Assembly (NCBI GenBank): GCA_029263115.1
Contig: JAJCYC010000336.1
Span: forward strand, 1 to 36,058
Length of the DNA: 36,058 bases
Origin: Pseudonocardia sp.
Lineage (GTDB): Bacteria; Actinomycetota; Actinomycetes; Mycobacteriales; Pseudonocardiaceae
Direction: 5' to 3'
Position 1 is the first letter of the stretch, and the number at the start of each line of letters is the position of its first letter. The translations under genes and the position numbers were made by a program. This document shows, piece after piece, positions 16,305-23,786 of the stretch. The notes under the pieces were generated by a model. The model was given only the letters and a program-made list of their open reading frames with translations, did not search any database and was not told the origin of the DNA.

Positions 16305-17044
16305 TCGCGGTGCGCTGGCGGAAGGTTCTGTTGTTCGCCGCCGCCCCGGTGGCGGCGATCGTGTTGGGTGTGGTGTCCACTGTCGCTGTCCTGGGCTGGC
16401 CGCAGGCGCACCCGTACGCCGCGACCCCATGGAGCGTGGATGACTCGGGTCCGGGTATGGGTCCGATGCGGTGGAGCATGGGCGGGGTCAGCGTGGATGG
16501 GGAGTTCGACTACTTGACGCACATGGTGGCCCACCACCAGGAGGCGGTCGACTCGGCTCGCCAGCTCGAGCGTTCGGGCCGGGCCGAGATGCGGGCGTTG
16601 GGCTCCTCGATCGTGACGACGCAGTCGGCCGAGATCACCAGGATGAACGCGTGGCTGGCCCAGTGGTATCCGGGACGTTCGACGGCGGTCGACTACCGGC
16701 CGATGATGGGCGACCTGTCCGGGCTCACGGGCGACCCGCTGGACGAGGCATTTCTGCGCGACATGATTCCGCACCACATGGCCGCGGTGATGATGTCCCA
16801 GCGGCTCCTCGTCCAAGGCCGCATCCCGCATCAGGAAGTCGCCGGCTTCGCCAGCACCGTGCGCGACACCCAACACTCCGAGATTCTCCAGATGCGTCGC
16901 TACCTGGCCGGTTGGTTCGGCGGTCGTGCCCAGATGCCCTTCGGTACCGGCCCGGCGGGCTCGCCGGCGCCGTGCATCGGCGACAGTGGGTGGGGACCCG
17001 GCGGAATGATCGGTGGAGGACCTGGCGGAATGAGGGGCTGGTAG
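16301..17044 (+). CDS. DUF305 family protein, membrane-anchored
   Basis: A 247-residue protein with an N-terminal signal-anchor helix (VLLFAAAPVAAIVLGVVSTVAVLG, about residues 9-32). Two DUF305 four-helix-type repeats follow, with the hallmarks HMVAHHQEAVDSARQ and DMIPHHMAAVMMSQRLL. The tail is Gly/Met/Trp-rich (GGMIGGGPGGMRGW). DUF305 proteins are ferritin-like, extracytoplasmic and often metal- or copper-linked; the His and Met clusters fit metal binding. The GTG at 16301 overlaps the SHOCT stop. A GC-rich hairpin follows the stop. The family call is firm; the metal is inferred. Confidence 0.9.
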   Translation: MIAVRWRKVLLFAAAPVAAIVLGVVSTVAVLGWPQAHPYAATPWSVDDSGPGMGPMRWSMGGVSVDGEFDYLTHMVAHHQEAVDSARQLERSGRAEMRALGSSIVTTQSAEITRMNAWLAQWYPGRSTAVDYRPMMGDLSGLTGDPLDEAFLRDMIPHHMAAVMMSQRLLVQGRIPHQEVAGFASTVRDTQHSEILQMRRYLAGWFGGRAQMPFGTGPAGSPAPCIGDSGWGPGGMIGGGPGGMRGW

Positions 17045-17072
17045 CCAGCGAGGCTAGCGACGTGACCGTCCT

Positions 17073-17110
17073 CGGTGGCGGCGGACCTGACGACTGGACC
17101 GCCGCCACCG
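17073..17110 (+). terminator. GC-rich hairpin after the DUF305 gene
   Basis: Perfect 12-bp arms (CGGTGGCGGCGG and CCGCCGCCACCG) surround a 14-base loop, 28 bp after the stop. There is no T-run. Actinobacterial terminators often lack one, so this may end the 14.4-17.0 kb transcript. Confidence 0.45.
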
Positions 17111-17132
17111 GGAACGCCCTACTGGTAGGCCC

Positions 17133-17765
17133 ATGAACGATCATGCCGACCGCCGGATCCGGCTGGGCCTCCGGGCGAACCTCCCACAGTTCTCCCTCCT
17201 CGTCGCCGTCAACGGGCTGGTCGGCGGGGTACTCGGCCAGGAGCGGACGGTTCTACCGCTGCTGGCGGAACGCGAGTTCCGGCTCACCGCTCACGCTGCC
17301 GCGCTGAGCTTCATCCTCGTGTTCGGTCTGACGAAGGCGGCGACCAACTACTTCGCAGGCAGCTGGTCGGACCGGTTCGGCCGCAAGCCCGTGCTGGTCA
17401 GCGGCTGGTTGTTCGCCATCCCGGTACCGCTGCTGCTGATCTGGGCCCCCAGCTGGCGCTGGGTCGTGGCCGCCAACGTCCTGCTCGGCATCAGCCAGGG
17501 CCTGACCTGGTCCACCACCGTCATCATGAAAATCGACCTCGCCAAACCGGAGCGGCGTGGGCTGGCGATGCGCCTGAATGAAGCGGGCCGGCTATCTCGC
17601 CGTGGCCGTCACCGCACTCGCCACCGACTACCTCGCCGCCCGCTATGGCCTGCGCCCCGCGCCGTTCCTGCTCGGGCTGAGCTACGCCGCCCTTGGGCTG
17701 GGGCTCCCGGCGGTCATTGTCCGCGAAACCCGCGACCACGCACGCCTGGAAGCCGCTCACCACAC
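17133..17765 (+). pseudogene. MFS transporter, frameshifted and lacking its C-terminal half
   Basis: The N-terminal half of a major facilitator superfamily transporter. It starts at ATG 17133 and includes VNGLVGGVLGQERTVLPLLA, the motif-A region G-S-W-S-D-R-F-G-R-K-P, and WVVAANVLLGISQGLTWS. After GLAMRLNEA the frame changes at about 17587 (an extra G in GCGGGCCGGC), and the protein continues in the next frame as AGYLAVAVTALATDYLAARYGL to RETRDHARLEA. Homology then stops: helices 7-12 of a normal ~420-residue MFS protein are missing. The break lies against the remnant of a convergent DMT gene, so one deletion probably removed both 3' ends. The frameshift alone might be a sequencing error; the truncation is not. 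Confidence 0.85.
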
Positions 17766-17976
17766 TGCCCGCGCAGACGGCCGCCACGACCACCTACAGG
17801 CGGATCGGGCAGGTGGCGCAGCGCCAGGACGGTGCCACCCAGCCGAGGCCGTCCACCGCGAGACCGCACAGGTAGCTCGGCCGAAGCACCAGTCGAACGG
17901 TGGCCCGGGCGGCTGCGGACTGGAGCAGACCGGCGAAGCTGTTCAGGGTCATCGCGAGCAGCGCGAAAGAACTCTC
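17766..17976 (-). pseudogene. DMT/EamA-type transporter N-terminal remnant
   Basis: The minus strand codes for SFALLAMTLNSFAGLLQSAAAR, then LRPSYLCGLAVDGLGWV, the first two helices of actinobacterial DMT-type integral membrane proteins. A frame change then gives VLALRHLP and a change back gives IRL, a TAG, and VVVAAVCAGSVV. The stop falls where relatives usually have Q before A-V-x-A-G-S. No start codon or ribosome site is clear, and nothing of the remaining seven or so helices is present. It is decayed beyond doubt. It abuts the MFS remnant tail to tail. Confidence 0.6.
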
Positions 17977-18066
17977 CGCTCAGCACGAGCTTCCAGCGCA
18001 AACCCTGCCGGTGCCGGGAATGTAGGTGGGGCGGGCAGGGTTGTTCGTCCCTGTCTGAGCGGCCGT

Positions 18067-19371
18067 TCATGGCCAAGAGCTAGTCAGGGGGCCGCCGCGG
18101 CGGTGTACGCGGCGGATCAGCCGCAGGAAGGCCTGGTTCATGTCGTGAGCGCCGGTGGTGGCTCGCAGCGCGGCCGGTGAGTCGTTGGCGACCAGGCGGC
18201 CCTGGCGCATCAGCAGCAGGCGGTCGCATCGGTCCGCCTCGTCCATCACGTGGCTGGAGACGAACAGGGTCGTGCCTGCTGCGGCCAGGGCGTGGAACCG
18301 GGCCCACAGGTCGTCGCGCAGCACGGGGTCCTGGCCCACCGTCGGCTCGTCGAGCACGAGCAGCTCCGGCTCCGCGAGCAGGGCGCACGCCAGCGACACC
18401 CGGGCGCGTTGCCCACCGGACAGCGTGCCCACCCGCTGGTCGGCCAGCCCGCCGAGACCGACGTCGACCAGTGCCCGGTCCGCGGCCGTCTTGGACACTC
18501 CGAACAGGGACGCGAAGTAGCGGACGTTGTCCCGGCCGGTCAGGTCGGTGTAGACCGACGCGGACTGGGTCACGTACCCGACCCGGCTACGCAGTGCGGG
18601 TGACCCGGCCGGCAGACCCAGCACCCGAAGCTCCCCGCCATCGAAGCGCTGGGCGCCAACCACACACCGCATCAGGGTCGTCTTGCCGCAACCACTCGGT
18701 CCGAGCAACCCGGTCACCGCACCGGTCGGCACGGCGAAGGTGAGATCGCGCAGCACCGGCCGGCCGCCGAGATCGACCTGGAGCCGTCGCGCCTCGATGG
18801 CACACGCGGTCGCCGGTTCGCCGTGTCGGCGGGACAGTGCCTCGGCGTAGGCGCCCTCGATCCGTTCGGGCACCTCGATCAACAGGTGGGTCACTGGACC
18901 GTCGTACTCGCGGCGGATCGTGAGTCCGGAGTCGGCCAGCACCCTCAGCATCAGGGTGTTGGTGGCTAGAACGTCCGCGGTCAGAACCCGCACGCCGCGC
19001 TCACGGGCCAGCCCGATCAGCGCTTCGAGCAGCAGTGTCCCGATGCCGTGGTGCTGGGCGGGGTGCGCGACGGCGACGGCCATGTCCGGTGGTTCCGCGC
19101 CGCGGAAGTTGGCCACACCCTCGAGCTCGCCGTGCTGGAACAGCCCGACCGCGACGCTGTCCTCACCGACGGCCAGCCGGGCGGCCTCCCGTGCCGCGCG
19201 CCTGGAGATCCCGAAGAAGCGCAGGTAGGTGTCGCGGTCGGGCAGGCGCTCGTGTAACCGTCGCACGGCATCGAGGTCGGCGGGCGTCAGTCGGCGGATC
19301 ACTGCGGGACTCCCGTCCGCGAGCCGCACCGGTCCCTCGATGGTCTCGTGGACCGGTTCGGCGGCGGGCAT
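18067..19371 (-). CDS. GNAT acetyltransferase fused to ABC transporter ATPase
   Basis: A continuous 434-residue frame. Residues ~10-170 are a GNAT N-acetyltransferase of the type seen in protein lysine acetyltransferases (VIRRLTPADLDAVRRLHERL, RDTYLRFFG, acetyl-CoA loop QHHGIGTLLLEAL). Residues ~190-425 are a complete ABC ATPase of the DrrA/ABC-2 class: Walker A GPSGCGKT near 224, Q-loop GYVTQSAS, signature LSGGQRARVSLA, Walker B LLVLDEPTVGQDP, and switch His in VSSHVMDEADRCD. There is no stop or frame change at the join. The ATG at 19371 overlaps the upstream USP stop (TGATG). A permease would be expected downstream but only a DMT remnant is there. The fusion could couple acetylation to transport or be a chance gene merger that stayed in frame. 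Confidence 0.88.
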   Translation of the reverse strand: MPAAEPVHETIEGPVRLADGSPAVIRRLTPADLDAVRRLHERLPDRDTYLRFFGISRRAAREAARLAVGEDSVAVGLFQHGELEGVANFRGAEPPDMAVAVAHPAQHHGIGTLLLEALIGLARERGVRVLTADVLATNTLMLRVLADSGLTIRREYDGPVTHLLIEVPERIEGAYAEALSRRHGEPATACAIEARRLQVDLGGRPVLRDLTFAVPTGAVTGLLGPSGCGKTTLMRCVVGAQRFDGGELRVLGLPAGSPALRSRVGYVTQSASVYTDLTGRDNVRYFASLFGVSKTAADRALVDVGLGGLADQRVGTLSGGQRARVSLACALLAEPELLVLDEPTVGQDPVLRDDLWARFHALAAAGTTLFVSSHVMDEADRCDRLLLMRQGRLVANDSPAALRATTGAHDMNQAFLRLIRRVHRRGGPLTSSWP

Positions 19372-20420
19372 CAGGACTCCCGGTGGGCACCGGAGCCGGA
19401 CCCGTCCGCGTGGGCCCGAGCTCGGCCGGCCCCGTGACGTCCCGACCGCGGATGGAGCCGCTCCTCCCGTCGCCGTCCCGCGCCGTCCGGACCCGGAGCC
19501 TGGTACCGGACCACCGCGACCGGGCAGGGAGCCCGATGCAGTAGCGCCTGGCTGGTGGAGCCGAGCAGCGTCCCGCTGAGTGCGCCGCGACCGCGGCTGC
19601 CGACCACCAGCAGCCGGGCGCCGGCCGCTTCATCCAGGAGGGCCCGGACCGGCCGGTCGAGCGCCAGGATCCGGTGCACCACCACGTCCGGGTAATCCCG
19701 CGCGGCGTGCTCGACCTGCCCCGCCGGCAGGCCGCCCCGTACCGACTCCCACGAGGTCGGCGGCCGGCCCGGACCGTGTGTGACCTCGAGCCGGGCGTGC
19801 ACGGCCACCAGTTCGGCGCCGGTCGAGCGGGCGGCGTCGAGGGCGAAGGACAGGGCGGCGTCGCTGCGCGGGGTGCCGTCCACTCCGACCACGACCGGAC
19901 CGGTGTCCGGCGGTGCGGTGTCCGGCGGTGCGGTGTCCCGGACGACGACCACCGGGCACCGGGCCCGGGCGGCGATCGCCGTGGCCACTGTGCCGAACAT
20001 CAGCTCGCTGATCGCACCAAGGCCCCGCGATCCCACCACCACCATGGAGGACTCCCAGGAGCCGTGGACCAGCAGCTCGACCGGGTGCGCCACTCGTAGA
20101 TCGGCGCTCACCTCCAGCCCGTGGACCGTCGATCGGGCGGTGGCCTGCGCCTCGATCAGCCAGCCGCAGGCGCGATCCATCAGCACGTGGTGCTGGTCCT
20201 TGCCGATCCCCGGATCACCCATGTGCTGGTGGGTGTCGGGCCATTCGTAGCCGTGCACGATCCGCAGCGGAAGGCCGCGACGCGCGGCTTCCCGCGCGGC
20301 CCAGCGCACCGCGTGGAGCGCGTGCTCCGAACCGTCCACGCCCACCAGGACCGGCAGGTCCGCGGCAGGATGCCCGGCGTTCGGTGCGGGTCCTGGCTCA
20401 GGTCGTTCTGTCTCGGTCAT
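19371..20420 (-). CDS. Tandem-domain universal stress protein
   Basis: A 349-residue two-domain USP. Domain 1 (LPVLVGVDGSEHALHAVRWAA) has GSRGLGAISELMFGT; domain 2 (GPVVVGVDGTPRSDAALSFA) has GSRGRGALSGTLLGS. Both ATP motifs are exact. The inter-domain linker carries a short direct repeat at DNA and protein level (DTAPPDTAPPDTG). A basic tail of about 40 residues (rich in Arg, Gly and His) follows domain 2 and is not part of the USP fold. The ATG at 20420 follows GGAGGA. A strong DosR-type pair lies about 60-90 bp upstream. The stop overlaps the start of the GNAT-ABC gene, so the two form an operon. Confidence 0.92.
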   Translation of the reverse strand: MTETERPEPGPAPNAGHPAADLPVLVGVDGSEHALHAVRWAAREAARRGLPLRIVHGYEWPDTHQHMGDPGIGKDQHHVLMDRACGWLIEAQATARSTVHGLEVSADLRVAHPVELLVHGSWESSMVVVGSRGLGAISELMFGTVATAIAARARCPVVVVRDTAPPDTAPPDTGPVVVGVDGTPRSDAALSFALDAARSTGAELVAVHARLEVTHGPGRPPTSWESVRGGLPAGQVEHAARDYPDVVVHRILALDRPVRALLDEAAGARLLVVGSRGRGALSGTLLGSTSQALLHRAPCPVAVVRYQAPGPDGAGRRREERLHPRSGRHGAGRARAHADGSGSGAHRES

Positions 20421-20474
20421 GGCTGTCCTCCGGTCGTTGAGATCATCATCGGCCGGGTGAACCCGGCCGAGGAG

Positions 20475-20510
20475 GGGGCCAAGGTCCCGATCCGCCGGGA
20501 CAAGGGTCCG
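20475..20510. promoter_or_regulatory. DosR-type box pair between usp and the small helical gene
   Basis: On the minus strand 20475-20488 reads GGGAC CTTG GCCCC, a full match to GGGAC-N4-GNCCC. On the plus strand 20497-20510 reads GGGAC AAGG GTCCG with one mismatch. Centres are 22 bp apart, about 60-85 bp from the usp start at 20420. The small gene at 20621 could share it. Confidence 0.75.
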
Positions 20511-20620
20511 GCGAGGTCGAGGACCGATCGAGTCCCGAGTGGTGGATTCGGGCGGTGATCACCGCGCGACCACTCGCTGCCGGCGTCGAGAGCGGCCAGG
20601 GTGTCGCCGACGCCGAGGCG

Positions 20621-20842
20621 ATGAGCACCCTCGCAGAGCTCGTGTCCCTCACCGCTGTGATCGCGGACCTGAGCGAGCAGGTTCGCACGCACCTCGCGGC
20701 CCGGCCGACCGTCACCGCGCACCTCGGACAGGCCCGATCCCACCTGGACCAGCTCCGACGAGCGCTCACTCACGCCCAAGGGACGCTGGAGTTCGACTCG
20801 GGCCTACCCCCGACGCGTGCCCTGCGGCTGGTGTCGCACTGA
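20621..20842 (+). CDS. Small helical protein of unknown function
   Basis: A 73-residue protein, MSTLAELVSLTAVIADLSEQ then a long amphipathic helical stretch (VTAHLGQARSHLDQLRRALTHAQG) and a short tail. I do not recognise a family. The heptad-like Leu/Ala spacing suggests a helical hairpin or coiled coil. The ATG at 20621 is chosen for its GAGG; an in-frame GTG at 20555 would add 22 residues that look non-coding. It sits between two DosR-type box pairs and just before the HPF-like gene. It is a plausible but unproven gene. Confidence 0.5.
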   Translation: MSTLAELVSLTAVIADLSEQVRTHLAARPTVTAHLGQARSHLDQLRRALTHAQGTLEFDSGLPPTRALRLVSH

Positions 20843-20858
20843 GTGGACCTCCCCACCC

Positions 20859-20894
20859 GGGTCTTCGGTCCCGAGGATCCGGGACCGGCGTACC
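20859..20894 (+). promoter_or_regulatory. DosR-type box pair before the HPF-like gene
   Basis: On the minus strand 20859-20872 reads GGGAC CGAA GACCC, a full match to GGGAC-N4-GNCCC. 20881-20894 reads GGGAC CGGC GTACC with one mismatch. Centres are 22 bp apart, and 43-65 bp before the ATG at 20931. This is closer to the start than at other promoters here, so the leader would be short. Confidence 0.68.
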
Positions 20895-20930
20895 TGGTCC
20901 TGGCGTCGTCGCCGGGCGCAGGCTGGAGCC

Positions 20931-21335
20931 ATGGTTGACAACCCGGGCACGAACCCGCTGATCACCGTGCAGCTGAACGGCCGCATCGCCGGCGACCTCG
21001 TCGGCTACGCCGAGGACAAGATCAGGGTCGCGTTGCGGCGCACCTCGATCCCCGTCCTGCGGACCGCGATCGTGGTGACCCGGCACCCGGATCCCGCGCG
21101 GAACCGCCCGGTGACCGCACACGTCAACGTCGACCTCAACGGGCGCCCGGTGCGGATGTACACCGACGCCGGATCGCCGCGGGAGGCAGTGGACATGCTC
21201 GCCGACGGCTTACGGAGCCGCATCGAGCGGCTCGGGTCCGGATGGCGGTTCCGCCGAGGTCACGGTGACCGGGCCCCGGCGCACATCGGCTCAGCCGGAC
21301 CCATTCCGGTGAAATGCCCTACCGAGGAGGTCTGA
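20931..21335 (+). CDS. HPF/RaiA-like ribosome-associated protein (Rv0079-like)
   Basis: A 134-residue protein whose middle (about residues 25-100) reads like a ribosome hibernation factor: VGYAEDKIRVALRRTSIPVLRTAIVVTRHPDPARNRPVTAHVNVDLNGRPVRMYTDAGSPREAVDMLADGLRSRIERL when traced in pieces, giving the beta-alpha-beta-beta-beta-alpha order of the S30AE fold. Mycobacterial Rv0079, a DosR-regulated translation inhibitor, has the same kind of domain. The ATG follows GGAG. A DosR-type box pair lies immediately upstream, and the USP starts 2 bp after the stop. A role in silencing ribosomes in hypoxia is inferred; the sequence is divergent so the fold call is moderate. Confidence 0.7.
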   Translation: MVDNPGTNPLITVQLNGRIAGDLVGYAEDKIRVALRRTSIPVLRTAIVVTRHPDPARNRPVTAHVNVDLNGRPVRMYTDAGSPREAVDMLADGLRSRIERLGSGWRFRRGHGDRAPAHIGSAGPIPVKCPTEEV

Positions 21336-21337
21336 CG

Positions 21338-21862
21338 GTGACAAGGTCCGAGATCGTGGTCGGGGTGGACGGCTCCGCCGAGTCCCGATCCGCGTTGGAG
21401 TACGGCCTCGCCGAGGCGGTTCGTCGCAATGCCCGGGTGCGGGTGGTGGGCAGCTATGCCTACCCGGCGTACTCCGGGCTCGGTTACGCCTACCCGATGC
21501 TCATCTCATCCGCCGAAATCGAGGCGTCGGTGTTCAGCGCGGTCCAGAGCATGGTCGACGAAACGTTGTCCAGGTCGGCCACCGCGCCGCCGCTGGCGAT
21601 CGTGGTCCGGCCAGGACCGGCCGGTCCGCTGCTCGTCGAGGAGTCCGAGGACGCCGAGATGCTGGTCGTGGGGCACCGGGGCCGAGGTGCGGTGGCGAGC
21701 AGGCTGCTCGGCTCGGTCGGTCTGCACTGCGTGCTGCACGCCCGGTGCCCGGTCACCGTGGTACGCCCGGCGCCGGTGGCCGCTTCCGCGCGCTCCGGAC
21801 GTCCTGTCGACATCGCCGCCGGCGTGCCGCTGGCCTCCAGCTCGCCGGCATCGGCCGGCTGA
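21338..21862 (+). CDS. Single-domain universal stress protein beside devS
   Basis: A 174-residue single USP domain. It starts at GTG 21338 with GAGGAGG upstream (VTRSEIVVGVDGSAESRSALEYG). It has an exact G-2x-G-9x-G-S motif, GHRGRGAVASRLLGS, then HARCPVTVV. It lies 2 bp after the HPF-like stop, so they form an operon, and 121 bp before devS. In M. tuberculosis the USP Rv3134c likewise precedes devR-devS, so the position is a conserved hint that this USP belongs to the sensory locus. The last ~30 residues (Ala/Ser/Pro-rich) are a disordered tail. Confidence 0.92.
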   Translation: MTRSEIVVGVDGSAESRSALEYGLAEAVRRNARVRVVGSYAYPAYSGLGYAYPMLISSAEIEASVFSAVQSMVDETLSRSATAPPLAIVVRPGPAGPLLVEESEDAEMLVVGHRGRGAVASRLLGSVGLHCVLHARCPVTVVRPAPVAASARSGRPVDIAAGVPLASSSPASAG

Positions 21863-21983
21863 GCGGCCTTGCCTCATCCGGAGTTCGCTTGACCGATGTC
21901 GACGCCCGGGGCGACGATTGTCCGCTGGTCGACCGGGACGTCGCTGGGGCGCGCCCGGGCCGGCCGATGAAGGAGCCGGACGC

Positions 21984-23765
21984 ATGGCATCGGGTGTCGA
22001 CCCCGCGCACCTGCCGGCCGATCCCGCCGATGGTGCGCCGCCGGCGGGCCCCACCGACCAGCAGGAACTCTCGTTGAGTTTCCCGGAGCTGCCGCGGTTG
22101 GAGCTCGACGACCTGCTGGCTCAGCTGGTCGAGCGCGCGCAGGAGGTGGTGGCCACCCAGGGCCGGCTGCGCGGGCTGCTGCGGGCGAACCAGGCGATCA
22201 TCGGCGACCTGGCGCTGCCGGTGCTGCTGCGGCGGATCGTCGAGGCCGCCCGGACTCTGGTCGGAGCCCGGTACGCGGCGCTCGGGGTGATCGCTCCGGA
22301 CGGTCACCTGGCGGAGTTCGTGCACCTGGGGATGCCCACCGACGCGGTGGAACGGATCGGTCATCTTCCGGAGGGCAAGGGTCTGCTCGGTGCGTTGATC
22401 GACGACCCTCGGCCGATCCGTCTGCGGCAGATCACCGCTGACGAGCGATCCTCCGGCTTCCCTGCCGGCCATCCGCCGATGCACAGCTTCCTCGGGGTGC
22501 CGATCCGGGTACGGGACATCGTGTTCGGCAACCTCTACCTTTCCGAGAGCACCAAGGGCGAGTTCAGTGCCGAGGACGAGGAGCTGGCCGCCGCGCTCGC
22601 TGCCACGGCCGGAATGGTGATCGACAACGCCCGCTTGTTCGAGGTCGCGGGCGCCCGGCAGGACTGGCTCCGGGCCTCCGGGGAGATCACCCGGGAGTTG
22701 CTCTCGGGTGAGGCCGACGATGCGGTGCGGCCATTGCGGCTGATCGCCGAGCACTGCCGCGAAGTCGCGCGGGCCAAGATCGTCACCGTGGTGCTACCGG
22801 TGCCCGGTGCCGAGGAGCTGCAGGTCGAGGTGGCGGTCGGTCCCTTCGAAGGCGACCTGACCGGGGTACGGGTGCCGTTGGATCGGTCGCTGTCCGGGCG
22901 GGTGTTCGCGTCCCGGGTCCCGTTGCGCGTCACCTCGCCCGATGATCCGTCGCTGGGCGCGGTCACCTCGGGGGAGCTCGACGTCGGCCCGGTGATGGTG
23001 CTGCCGCTACTGGGGTCGGAGAAGGTGCACGGTGTGCTCACCGCAGCCCGCGATCGGGGACGCGCGGCGTTCACCGAAGAGGACCTCGATATGGCGGCCG
23101 GGTTCGCCAACCAGGCGTCGGTGGCCATCGAGCTGGCGGCCGCGCGCACCGAGCAGCAGCGGGTCGCCATGCTCGACGATCGTGACCGGATCGCCGCCGA
23201 CCTGCACGACCACGTCATCCAGCGACTCTTCGGCACCGGCTTGTCGTTGCACGGCATCGCCGCGACCTTGAGTCCAGGACAACCGAAGGAGCGGCTGATG
23301 GCCGCCGTCGGGGACATCGACGGCACCATCAGCCAGATCCGGACCACCATCTACCAGCTGGGCCAAGCGGCGGACCCCGACCGGGGCCTGCGCGGCCGGC
23401 TGCTGGACGTGGTCATCGACCTCACCCCGACACTGGCGTTCGACCCGGCCGTCCGGTTCGCCGGGGTGCTGGAGGGCACGGTCCCAGACGAGGTCGCCGA
23501 CGACCTCGTGGCGGTGCTGCGGGAGGCGCTGACGAACGCGGCCCGGCACGCCCAGGCGCGAAGCGCGACCGTCAGCGTCACGGCCGGCTCGGGATTGGTC
23601 ACCCTGGTGGTGGCCGATGACGGCCACGGCATCGACTGGGCCCTGACTCGTCGCAGCGGGCTGGCCAACCTGCGCCGGCGGGCCGAGCAGCACGACGGCG
23701 AGCTGGAGATCCGCGCTGTCGAGCCGCACGGCACCGAGCTCCGATGGTCGGCTCGGATCAGCTGA
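21984..23765 (+). CDS. devS: DevS/DosT-type heme-GAF oxygen-sensing histidine kinase
   Basis: A 593-residue cytosolic sensor kinase. GAF-A is about residues 75-220, GAF-B about 240-385, the dimerisation/phosphotransfer domain about 390-460, and the ATPase domain about 500-593. H163 in the H-P-P-M motif aligns with the heme-ligating H149 of M. tuberculosis DevS, and Y185 in FGNLYL with the distal Y171. Residue 101 is Gly, as in DosT, where DevS has E87. The phospho-acceptor is H408 in DRIAADLHDHVIQ. N-box (REALTNAARHA) and G-boxes (ADDGHGI, SGLANLRRRAEQ) are present. The ATG at 21984 follows AAGGAG. It is convergent with devR. It would autophosphorylate when oxygen falls and pass phosphate to DevR (inference). 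Confidence 0.95.
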   Translation: MASGVDPAHLPADPADGAPPAGPTDQQELSLSFPELPRLELDDLLAQLVERAQEVVATQGRLRGLLRANQAIIGDLALPVLLRRIVEAARTLVGARYAALGVIAPDGHLAEFVHLGMPTDAVERIGHLPEGKGLLGALIDDPRPIRLRQITADERSSGFPAGHPPMHSFLGVPIRVRDIVFGNLYLSESTKGEFSAEDEELAAALAATAGMVIDNARLFEVAGARQDWLRASGEITRELLSGEADDAVRPLRLIAEHCREVARAKIVTVVLPVPGAEELQVEVAVGPFEGDLTGVRVPLDRSLSGRVFASRVPLRVTSPDDPSLGAVTSGELDVGPVMVLPLLGSEKVHGVLTAARDRGRAAFTEEDLDMAAGFANQASVAIELAAARTEQQRVAMLDDRDRIAADLHDHVIQRLFGTGLSLHGIAATLSPGQPKERLMAAVGDIDGTISQIRTTIYQLGQAADPDRGLRGRLLDVVIDLTPTLAFDPAVRFAGVLEGTVPDEVADDLVAVLREALTNAARHAQARSATVSVTAGSGLVTLVVADDGHGIDWALTRRSGLANLRRRAEQHDGELEIRAVEPHGTELRWSARIS

Positions 23766-23786
23766 ACAGGGGAGGCACGAGTCTCG

